A DNA stretch of 64,000 bases from UBA6168 sp039819485 (GTDB lineage Bacteria > Bacteroidota > Bacteroidia > Chitinophagales > Saprospiraceae), in contig JBCBRY010000006.1 of the NCBI GenBank assembly GCA_039819485.1, positions 1 through 64,000 on the forward strand. Reading direction: 5' to 3'. Below, one piece after another: positions 8,613-15,954 of the stretch. The position numbers were made by a program, and so were the translations under genes. The notes below the pieces were generated by a model that searched no databases, was not told the origin of the DNA, and saw only the letters and a list, made by a program, of their open reading frames with translations. Positions within the stretch are counted from its first letter, which is position 1. Each line of letters begins with the position of its first letter.

Positions 8613-9275
8613 ATGCCAAATCTCAACCAAATCAAAAAAGAACTCAAACTGACTACTACAAATATCGACAGTATATTAAAGCGGCTGGATAGCCTTTTGG
8701 ATATTAATAAGCAAAATACATTCAACATATTTGCTGGATTTCGATTCAGGCATAAGCAATGGAAATTAGATAAATTAAGTGGAACCTCTTCTCACAAGTC
8801 ACTTAAAAGGGAATCCAATCAAATATTACAAGGACTTCTGAATTTTATTGATTTATTAGATGAAAAAGACCTGAAACCCGGATTTAATCTTATGGAAGAA
8901 ATACCAGAAAAGATTTTGGTGGTCTGTAAAACGGAGGCCCGGTTAAAATACCTGAACAACCTGTTGCCGGAGGAATATTTTGTGAATGTGGAATACGCAG
9001 CACCGGGGAGTCAGCACGAAGCCGAAGGAATCGAGATCATTATTTTCGATAACGACCCGTACGATGATGATGGAGGACAGCATCAATTGATCAAATATTA
9101 TTTAGAAAAGACCGACCCGGTTCTTTTGTATTTTGGAAAAACGTTGAAGTTCCTGCACGATTATCCGGAAAAAGCCTATTTCTCCAATTCGATTTTTTCG
9201 ATCCATGCCCGAATCAATGAAATGATCGGTTTTCTGAAATACCAAAAAGCAGCCAAAGCAAAACTAATCGAATAA
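8613..9275 (+). CDS. EAD11-like plus receiver-like Rossmann domain protein in the CRISPR operon
   Basis: A 220-aa protein I do not recognise as a known Cas family. Residues about 30-85 follow the pattern of effector-associated domain 11: a hydrophobic helix, an F/R-rich helix (FAGFRFRHKQWKL), a glycine turn, then an E.N.I..LLNFIDLLDE helix. Residues about 105-215 look like a receiver-type Rossmann fold: KILVVCK (strand 1), EIIIFDND (strand 3 with acidic end), PVLLYFGKT (strand 4 with Lys/Thr), then helix NEMIGFLKYQ. The acidic pair normally at the end of strand 1 of a phosphoreceiver is absent. No catalytic site, signal peptide or membrane helix is seen. It is coupled to cas6 by a TAATG overlap at 9273-9277, so it is expressed with the CRISPR genes. 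Alternatives are a divergent TIR-like or CARF-like sensor. Confidence 0.6.
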   Translation: MPNLNQIKKELKLTTTNIDSILKRLDSLLDINKQNTFNIFAGFRFRHKQWKLDKLSGTSSHKSLKRESNQILQGLLNFIDLLDEKDLKPGFNLMEEIPEKILVVCKTEARLKYLNNLLPEEYFVNVEYAAPGSQHEAEGIEIIIFDNDPYDDDGGQHQLIKYYLEKTDPVLLYFGKTLKFLHDYPEKAYFSNSIFSIHARINEMIGFLKYQKAAKAKLIE

Positions 9276-10084
9276 TGCCCCATCAAGACCACCTCATCAA
9301 AACATTGCAAGCAACGTTTGACCTTCCAATCAGCGGTAATAAAATATCTGCCTGGCGGGGCGCCTTTATTGCCATGGCAGGGATCGGGGATTCGATTTTT
9401 CATAACCATGATAATAGTTCCACGGCCTTTAGTCCGATAGTTGCCAGGTCAATTAAGAATGGGAATAGGTTCAGCTCGCCTTCGAAAAATATTGCTCATA
9501 AAAACGGTACTAAAAGAACCGGACTGCCAACTGCCGAACAAAAAAAAGACAAATATCTATATCGCTATCCGCTAATTCAGTACCGCTCGGTGAAAGGCAA
9601 AGCGGCCATCTTTGCGATCAATGATGGGGTGACAGCTTTCCAAAATGTATTGGCGGACACCGACTGGGAAATCAGAATAGATGGCAAACGGCGACGCCTC
9701 CGCATGGAAGGACTCGAAATGAAAGATCATTGCCTACGGGTGACCAAAGAAATGCACACCTACCGCCTTCATCGCTGGATGCCATTCAATGACGTAAACT
9801 ATCAGTTGTGGATAAACTGTGAGGACTTGGGCGCCAAAGTGGAACTGCTCGAAAGAATCCTTCCAGGACAGCTGCTGAATTTTTGCTCAGGGGTGGGCTG
9901 GCAAGTACCGCAACGATTCGACCTTCACTTGATTGATCTCCATAAAACCCACTCCGAGCGTTACCATAATATTCAGCGCCCGGCATTTGATGTAACCTAC
10001 TGCGCCAACCTGCTACTCCCCGATGGCATGGCAGTGGGCAAGGCGGTCAGCCAAGGGTTTGGATGCCAATATCCAAATAGTTGA
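9275..10084 (+). CDS. cas6: Cas6-like CRISPR RNA endoribonuclease
   Basis: Cas6 cuts the precursor crRNA within each repeat. The 269-aa product has the family block YPLIQYRSVKGKAAIF near residues 100-115 and the C-terminal glycine-rich loop LPDGMAVGKAVSQGFG near 248-263, close to the usual Cas6 signature. Several histidines (HKTHSERYH near 228-236) could act in catalysis, but I cannot assign a residue. It overlaps the preceding EAD11-like gene by one base and ends 61 bp before the CRISPR repeats. The C-terminus after GFG is abrupt (CQYPNS), while another frame stays open for about 30 codons (ANIQIVEKNGR...), so a late frameshift is possible. Confidence 0.75.
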   Translation: MPHQDHLIKTLQATFDLPISGNKISAWRGAFIAMAGIGDSIFHNHDNSSTAFSPIVARSIKNGNRFSSPSKNIAHKNGTKRTGLPTAEQKKDKYLYRYPLIQYRSVKGKAAIFAINDGVTAFQNVLADTDWEIRIDGKRRRLRMEGLEMKDHCLRVTKEMHTYRLHRWMPFNDVNYQLWINCEDLGAKVELLERILPGQLLNFCSGVGWQVPQRFDLHLIDLHKTHSERYHNIQRPAFDVTYCANLLLPDGMAVGKAVSQGFGCQYPNS

Positions 10085-10145
10085 AAAAAACGGAAGGACG
10101 TTCTTTAACATCATTGGGCAATCCGCCTGTAAAGTCGGATGGTTT

Positions 10146-10323
10146 GTCTAAGCGCCCTCCATTTTTAGAGAAGATTGCGACGTTAATGCTACAGAGCCTA
10201 CAAGGCTTCCAACAGTCTGAGAGCCTTCCATTTTTTTTAGATAGGTTGCGACTTCATTTCAACAATTGCTGGTTGGACATAGCAACGTCTGAGAACCTTC
10301 CATTTTTAGATAGGACTTACGAC
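10146..10323. CRISPR. Short degenerate CRISPR array, three repeats and two spacers
   Basis: Three related repeats of 36, 38 and 37 bp lie at 10146-10181, 10215-10252 and 10287-10323. All begin GTCT(A/G)AG, share CC(C/T)TCCATTTTT in the middle and end (T)GCGAC or TACGAC. They are separated by unrelated 33-bp (10182-10214) and 34-bp (10253-10286) spacers. The repeats differ from one another by several substitutions and small indels, as seen at the old end of an array or in a decaying one. The position directly after cas6 supports the call. Transcription direction is not certain. An apparent open frame over this stretch is an artefact of the repeats. Confidence 0.8.
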
Positions 10324-10609
10324 AAAGAGTCGGTCATTTTTTAAGGACTATTCTGTGATGCTGTTTGATCGGACGAATTAAGTACATCAAGTTGAATTTC
10401 AGCGGCTTTCCTATTCAGGGGGAAGCTTACACTGCATGCAACTATACCAGATAAAACAATTGCTTTTTTGATGTAGTAAGTATTCAACAGTCTATTTCAA
10501 TACGCATTGATAAAATTCACCATTCAATTTTCATAACCCCTTAATTTTATTTTACGAATCAAATCTTTGTACTATCTTTATATCTCAGTCTATAAAACCC
10601 CTCAAAGTC
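10324..10609. other. Non-coding gap after the CRISPR array
   Basis: About 285 bp without a plausible gene or further repeats. It separates the CRISPR locus from the secreted-protein genes. It may hold an array leader or the promoter of the next gene (AT-rich TACTATCTTTATATC around 10571-10585), but neither is distinctive. Confidence 0.4.
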
Positions 10610-11866
10610 ATGCTTGACAAAATTCTATTGGTATCAGGTCTCGTAGGATTTTTGTTTTCCTCCTCCTTTTCTCAACCACAAATTTCGGTTGACACTTCCT
10701 TTTACTCGAATTATTCGACACCTTATATTGATTATCCTCTCCATCGCTATGCCACAGACAATGCTGTGGAATCAAAAATTAAGACAATATGCCAAGCCGC
10801 CGGAATCGAGATCAATTTTGAGATGGTATCGACTGATGTCAAATCAGTGGCGGTTGTAAAGACCCCGGAAAAGAACTATCTCCTTTATAGCAGCTTTTTT
10901 TTCTGGGCGAATCAGGACAATGCCAGCAATCAATATTTGGTGCTGGCACATGCCATTGGGCTGTTAAAAGAACCATATACGCTGAACGCGAAAAAAAGGA
11001 TATTTGAGGAAATCTCGGCCGATGAAATTGCTGGCAGACTGTTGTACCAAATTCAAAACGCAGCAAGAGGCTTAACGAAGGAATCATTTCTCAACAGTTT
11101 GCAGCGCCTTCCGTATGGTTACACCAATGTGCCGTTAGCCAAACGCATAGAAGCTTTTGAACGGGGGTGGGCCTTTTCAGATGGCCTGTTGAACGCAAAA
11201 AAAAGTGCGGGTTTTTATTCTGATAAAAGTAAAATTGATGAACTCCCGCTGCCCAGGTATTGGTTGGAAGGATTTCCAAGTACTTATCGTGACAACGGCC
11301 ATCACCTGAAAAAAACCTTCACTTCTCAGAAAACCGCCACCATGAGGGATGTGGATGAGCTGATACAGCGGGCTTTGATAAATGCTGGATTTCAGCAGTG
11401 GGGTTATTATATGGTGAACAATGGGTTTGCAGTTATTACTCAAGTTGAGCAGTTCGACAAGGATCATGAAGAAGCTTTGAGCTTGTCTGAACAATATAGA
11501 TGGCGCGATGTACCTCCGGAGGAAAACATCTCCAATATCCTTTCTTTTTTCAAGGGATATCTATGGCCCCGAAACGGGTATTTCCGATTTTTTGTTTTCG
11601 TTGTCAGTGACCGTCCGGTGCCCAAAAAAAAGAGCGATATAAATATTAGTCCACCATATGTGGAAAATCTAATGAAGACAGGTTTCACCTCTCTCACAAA
11701 GGAGGTGGCAGGAATACCTTTTACAGAGTCGCACCATGTTACCATTCTGGTTTATGAAATGGAAGTGCTTGAAAGTACAAGATTGGGTAATGAAAATACG
11801 CCACCCATGTTTCAACCAGGAACTCATTTAAAAGGCGCCGGTATCCTGCAACAGATTGGGAGATAA
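10610..11866 (+). CDS. Secreted degenerate M48-like peptidase homologue with extra C-terminal domain
   Basis: A 418-aa protein with a signal peptide (LLVSGLVGFLFSSSFSQ, cleavage near residue 22). The N-terminal half parallels the M48-like protein at 12867: where that has HEVAHH, this has HAIGL (His114 to Leu118), so the zinc-binding HExxH is lost, while EISADEIAG (Glu134, Asp138) matches EIRADSFAG. It is therefore predicted not to be an active zinc peptidase. The C-terminal part (about 240-418) contains RDVDELIQRALINAGF, GFAVITQVEQF and a hydrophobic FFVFVVSDRP strand, an alpha/beta domain I recognise only as recurring in Bacteroidota hypothetical proteins. Possible role: pseudoenzyme partner or substrate sensor for the active homologue. 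Confidence 0.55.
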   Translation: MLDKILLVSGLVGFLFSSSFSQPQISVDTSFYSNYSTPYIDYPLHRYATDNAVESKIKTICQAAGIEINFEMVSTDVKSVAVVKTPEKNYLLYSSFFFWANQDNASNQYLVLAHAIGLLKEPYTLNAKKRIFEEISADEIAGRLLYQIQNAARGLTKESFLNSLQRLPYGYTNVPLAKRIEAFERGWAFSDGLLNAKKSAGFYSDKSKIDELPLPRYWLEGFPSTYRDNGHHLKKTFTSQKTATMRDVDELIQRALINAGFQQWGYYMVNNGFAVITQVEQFDKDHEEALSLSEQYRWRDVPPEENISNILSFFKGYLWPRNGYFRFFVFVVSDRPVPKKKSDINISPPYVENLMKTGFTSLTKEVAGIPFTESHHVTILVYEMEVLESTRLGNENTPPMFQPGTHLKGAGILQQIGR

Positions 11867-12019
11867 CTAAAATAATTATTTAACTCATTAACATGTCGAA
11901 GCTATTTTATGGATAAGTCCATACTTAAGTGACTATTGAAAATCGTATTTGGACAGAAGGATAGTGTGTAAAAGGTAGAAAGATTTATCCTGCTCTTGCT
12001 TTTATATTAAGATTAGTTT

Positions 12020-12760
12020 ATGGCGATTAGTGCTTGGACCTTATTGGCTGATACTAGGCGAAAATGTTGGAGAGTTTGGTCTTATGGGGCCATACCACTT
12101 TTGTTGTTAAACCTGATACGAACGGTCAATGGCAAATACGAAGAAATAGAACTGGGAGTCTGGCTTTGGGTAGTCATCAATCTTTTACCCGGGGCAGTGC
12201 TTTTGTTGATCAGTACTGCACGCTACCGGCTACCGCAAAAAATTATTCCTTCTGCTATTCACCAGGCATTGTGGGGAGGTACGCTGGTCTATTTTATTTT
12301 GATCTATTTGACCATATTGGCAGAAGTCCAAGTAGTTGGAAATGGTTATGCACTCGGCCAATATTTTCTACTATCGTTCACCTGGCTGTTGCCAGTTCAG
12401 GGTTTGATATTGGTTAGTTATTTTCTGGTTTTTTACTCAAAAGCCAGAATCGCACGGCCGAACAATCGGAATATTTTGGAACTGGCAGGGACAAAAGCCA
12501 AAGCCAAGGGATTGAGTGCAAAAAGCAGAAAATGCTTTGATTTGATTGCTCAAGGAAAACTGAAGGAAGCTTTCCAAATGGCTAACCAAAATGCATATCA
12601 AGATCTGGAAAAGTCTCAGTTGAATGAATTGTTATTGCTCAGTAGCCAATTTGCAAGTGTCAGTAGGGATTTTACAGAAGAAAACATCCAGGTACATGAA
12701 GCACAAATTGAATTCAACCGACTCTCCGTTGGTTTGATGAACCTGGCAGAATACTTTTAA
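12020..12760 (+). CDS. Four-helix membrane protein with C-terminal EAD11
   Basis: A 246-aa protein with about four membrane-spanning segments in residues 20-140 (for example LWVVINLLPGAVLLLI, LVYFILIYLTIL, LPVQGLILVSYFLVF). A cytosolic linker and an EAD11-like domain at about 178-246 follow: IAQGKLKEAF, then LNELLLLSSQF, then the E.NRLSVGLMNLAEYF helix. EADs are adaptor domains of NTP-dependent and other conflict systems in multicellular-type bacteria; they are thought to recruit partners carrying the same EAD (established by comparative genomics). The membrane part may be an effector that perturbs the inner membrane, or a receptor or scaffold. The nearest protein with a similar domain is the 220-aa protein in the CRISPR operon. 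Confidence 0.65.
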   Translation: MAISAWTLLADTRRKCWRVWSYGAIPLLLLNLIRTVNGKYEEIELGVWLWVVINLLPGAVLLLISTARYRLPQKIIPSAIHQALWGGTLVYFILIYLTILAEVQVVGNGYALGQYFLLSFTWLLPVQGLILVSYFLVFYSKARIARPNNRNILELAGTKAKAKGLSAKSRKCFDLIAQGKLKEAFQMANQNAYQDLEKSQLNELLLLSSQFASVSRDFTEENIQVHEAQIEFNRLSVGLMNLAEYF

Positions 12761-12766
12761 AACCAA

Positions 12767-12791
12767 GAGCTTACCATTAGTGGGCAAGCTC
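12767..12791. terminator. Hairpin after the TM-EAD11 gene
   Basis: GAGCTT (12767-12772) pairs with AAGCTC (12786-12791), extended inward by CC/GG, just downstream of the stop. It is followed by an A/T run rather than a clear T tract, so termination is only plausible. Confidence 0.4.
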
Positions 12792-12866
12792 ATAAAATAA
12801 TGTGGTGACCACCCCTATTCAACATATGTTCACCACAATAATTTAACCTATTAAATCAAAATCAAT

Positions 12867-14084
12867 ATGAACCACATAAGTTTTATCTTGCTGTTTGTTC
12901 TTTATTTAGTCCCCTCGTGGCTTTTAGCTCAACAGAATCCCATTGACAAAGCTGCCAGCGACATTGTCAAGGAAATATTGGTCACCATTGGCCGCGCCAG
13001 CGATTCATCCCATATTAAGGTTCAAAGAAGCGATCAAACCATGACCGCCAAGGCCACTTTCGATAACCAGGGAAGACGCGTAATACTCTTCAATCAGGAC
13101 TTTTTGACCGACTTTAACGCAAGCGGCACATTAAAACAACGTGCATATTTTATCCTGGGGCATGAGGTGGCCCACCATATTCATGAAGACAATTTTGATG
13201 AAATGGACGTAGTTTATCGACGAAACATAGAAATACGAGCTGATTCCTTCGCTGGTGGCCTCATGTTTCGTTTGTGCATCTCCCCCGAAGAAGTCGGTAA
13301 AATATTCGAAGAATTACCACCCGACGCAACCGGCATTTATCTTACCCAGCGCATGATAGCCGTTTCAAAAGGTCACGACACAGAGAAAAAACTCTGGGAA
13401 AAGGTCAACAAAAACCCTTGTGATGGAGAGAAAATGGAACCCTCCATGAGTCTGCAAAGACGTTTTCGATCCAATCATTCGCAGGGGGTCTATGCCAGGG
13501 TATTCCACGATTCAATTCTGATCCGGTATAACCTTTACCAAGACAATGTCTCGAACGAATTCGAAGGTCGCTTCGTGGTCAGTGACAAAGCACAGGCAGC
13601 TCCAACCATAAAACATTTTAAATGGTTGGATGATCCAGGGACTTTCGGTGCCGGTAAAAAGGCTGTCTGGCATTTTAAAAAAGACGGCTTCGCCTATGCC
13701 GATGTTTTCAATGGCGACAATTTTGGTTTAGCTGTGTTTGAGGGCCAAGCCCCACCAAGTCCCAAGAATTGGCAATGGTGGGTTGGTGGCGCTTTGGCCA
13801 TAGGGGGTGCTGCCTTGTTGGCAAAAGGCATTCCCGATCGGATAGAAGCCCAGGACGGTTATGATGAATACAAAAGAATTACCAACCCCAATACCTATGA
13901 AAGCATAAGGCAAAAAACCAGAGAGGCTGCTTTGGAGGAATTAAACGATCTGAAGAGAACCTCTGAAATACAGATGACCATCGGTTCTGGCCTTTTCGCT
14001 CTTGGCGGTTATATCATTTTGAACAATAACAAAAAGCGTCGCAATTACCCCAAAGGTGTCTTTCTTTTTAAGGGCACCAGGTAG
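12867..14084 (+). CDS. Secreted or periplasmic M48-like zinc metallopeptidase
   Basis: A 405-aa protein with a signal peptide (FILLFVLYLVPSWLLAQ). The catalytic motif is HEVAHH (His99, Glu100, His103), and the third zinc ligand is Glu122 in EIRADSFAG, the usual M48/gluzincin arrangement. The N-terminal peptidase domain spans about 25-190. A beta-rich segment follows, then a C-terminal hydrophobic helix (WWVGGALAIGGAALLAK near 305), a charged helix and a second hydrophobic stretch (GSGLFALGGYIIL), suggesting anchoring by a helical hairpin. It is probably a functional counterpart of the degenerate homologue at 10610. Substrate unknown. Confidence is high in the fold and low in any defence role. 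Confidence 0.7.
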   Translation: MNHISFILLFVLYLVPSWLLAQQNPIDKAASDIVKEILVTIGRASDSSHIKVQRSDQTMTAKATFDNQGRRVILFNQDFLTDFNASGTLKQRAYFILGHEVAHHIHEDNFDEMDVVYRRNIEIRADSFAGGLMFRLCISPEEVGKIFEELPPDATGIYLTQRMIAVSKGHDTEKKLWEKVNKNPCDGEKMEPSMSLQRRFRSNHSQGVYARVFHDSILIRYNLYQDNVSNEFEGRFVVSDKAQAAPTIKHFKWLDDPGTFGAGKKAVWHFKKDGFAYADVFNGDNFGLAVFEGQAPPSPKNWQWWVGGALAIGGAALLAKGIPDRIEAQDGYDEYKRITNPNTYESIRQKTREAALEELNDLKRTSEIQMTIGSGLFALGGYIILNNNKKRRNYPKGVFLFKGTR

Positions 14085-14149
14085 CTTCAAAAATTCAATG
14101 CTTTACTGATAGTTTGCGTTTTTTGACCACTCTTAAAAATTTAACAACC

Positions 14150-15817
14150 ATGAAACCTCAGTTCTTTTTGTTCATCTGTTTATTAGTCATCACTTCATGT
14201 TATAATGAGTTCCGGGAAGTGCCGAGTGATATAATTCTGTGCCCGGGTTCACTGAGCTTTGATTATTTAGTAGGAGAAAACGATACTATTTTTTTTACTT
14301 CCGAAATTAATTATTCCGGTGCAAACTCTGATTTGACCTATACCTGGTCATTCGGTGACGGCCCCAATAGTACGTCTAATGAAATCAATCCTTTTTATGT
14401 ATATCCAGATCAGGATGTTTACACGGTCAACTTGACAGTGACGACGATCGATTGTCCGGCTGAAAGCTTCACGAATGATTCTGTAACCGTCGGGGTGCCC
14501 CGGCCGAAAGCTTCTTTCGAACCAATGAATTCCCAAATCAGGGTTGGGGAATCTTTAAACTTCCAAAGTACTACCACAGGTGTGGTGGATGAATACAGGT
14601 GGTTTGTGAATGAGAATGAAAGTGGGACGGGAGACACCTTCAATCCCACTTTTAACGAAGTGGAAACTGCTTCTGTTTGGTTAGAGGCTTGTGGGCATGG
14701 AGGTTGCGACACTGCGGTGGGCCAAGTCATTGTCCGACCGATTACATTCGCTCACGGAAACGATTTCGACAATGGGGGCATCGTCCCTGAGAAGATCTAT
14801 GGAGTAGTAGAATTCGGTGGAGGGGGCTATGGCATGCTGGTAAGTAACAATACCGCAATCTACCTAGTAAACACCGACGAAGAAGACAATATGGCCATGG
14901 TAAAACAAGGGCCTTTTTTCTTGGGATCTGCATATCCGTTGGAACCTTCCAATTTCGTACAAACAGGAAATGAATACTTGTTTGTCGGTACCACTTCCAT
15001 CCCAAGCGACGATTCAGATATTTTTGTGTTCAGGATAAATGCCGGTTTTGAAAGTGATGGGTTTGACAGTTTGCAGGAACCCGCTCCGGCTGGTAACAAT
15101 AAGCAAGAACTCGGTTTCGGGGCTGCAATAGCCCCAGACGGTTCCAATTATCTTATTTGCGGAAATATTCTAAATACAAGCCACCAAGGAATTTACCTGG
15201 CCACCGTTTCTAATACCCCCGACTTAAATGTGGAAGACCGGAAATATCTGTTTTCTCCAGATTCGAAGGTGGAAGCAAGGTTCTTGGTCAGAAACCCAAC
15301 CAATACAGGTTATTGGGTAGCTGGTACCCTCAAAAATCCAACATCGGACTATGAAGCTGCTTTTTTTAGAATAAATAACTCGTTAAACGTGGTATCCCAG
15401 GTTTATTTAGGAGAAGAATGGACCGCCCAAAAACTGTTCATTTTCCCGAATGAAGAAGATTGCCTGGTCATTGGCAATAAAAACAATGTTGCCTGGGCGG
15501 CCGTCGTCCGATCGGACAATAGTTTTGAAGTATGGTCTTTTCCCGATAATGCTTTCAATGATGCAGTTTGGGATCAGGACGGAAGGCTGGCCATGGCGGG
15601 AAGTGCGGGCAACCAGGCGGCTTTGTTCAGGTTAAATACCGATACAGGCAATTTGGAAACCATGCCCATCCCAACACAACCTGGAAGTTTGCAAGAGGCC
15701 GCCCAGGTACTGATCAACACGCAGGACAAAGGCTTCGCCCTGGGAGGATACTATTTTTCCAATACCGTATATAATTCGCTGTTTATCAAAACCGATCAGA
15801 ATGGTGTTGTCGACTGA
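14150..15817 (+). CDS. Secreted lipoprotein with PKD domain and beta-propeller-like C-terminus
   Basis: A 555-aa protein. I choose ATG 14150, not TTG 14114, because it starts a lipoprotein signal with lipobox ITSC (MKPQFFLFICLLVITSC). A PKD domain follows (YTWSFGDG near residue 65), then a second Ig-like segment (GESLNFQS, DEYRWFVNE). The rest is repetitive beta structure with the repeated theme of data value, gain and loss (for example AAIAPDGSNYLICGN, RLAMAGSAGNQAALFRLN, FALGGYYF), as in beta-propellers. Likely surface-exposed and protein- or glycan-binding. No enzymatic motif is visible. Confidence 0.6.
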   Translation: MKPQFFLFICLLVITSCYNEFREVPSDIILCPGSLSFDYLVGENDTIFFTSEINYSGANSDLTYTWSFGDGPNSTSNEINPFYVYPDQDVYTVNLTVTTIDCPAESFTNDSVTVGVPRPKASFEPMNSQIRVGESLNFQSTTTGVVDEYRWFVNENESGTGDTFNPTFNEVETASVWLEACGHGGCDTAVGQVIVRPITFAHGNDFDNGGIVPEKIYGVVEFGGGGYGMLVSNNTAIYLVNTDEEDNMAMVKQGPFFLGSAYPLEPSNFVQTGNEYLFVGTTSIPSDDSDIFVFRINAGFESDGFDSLQEPAPAGNNKQELGFGAAIAPDGSNYLICGNILNTSHQGIYLATVSNTPDLNVEDRKYLFSPDSKVEARFLVRNPTNTGYWVAGTLKNPTSDYEAAFFRINNSLNVVSQVYLGEEWTAQKLFIFPNEEDCLVIGNKNNVAWAAVVRSDNSFEVWSFPDNAFNDAVWDQDGRLAMAGSAGNQAALFRLNTDTGNLETMPIPTQPGSLQEAAQVLINTQDKGFALGGYYFSNTVYNSLFIKTDQNGVVD

Positions 15818-15954
15818 CAAATGCCTGAAACACTCTATTATTAACCCATTTAGGTGATGAGGGAAAATAGGTGAAGAGACAGAAGTCTCAGTTGTATTTC
15901 CATTAAATGCTCTTATCAGCATTGGTTCGTCACCTAATTCAAACCAACCAAGAA

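Noticed and set aside
8613..9275. CARF-domain effector
   Set aside because: The Rossmann-like part lacks a recognisable CARF motif and there is no HEPN or nuclease domain; the EAD/receiver-like reading fits better.
10081..10344. 87-codon open frame after cas6
   Set aside because: It runs across the CRISPR repeats and spacers; the repeated LPF/PPF-L-like peptide comes from the repeat itself.
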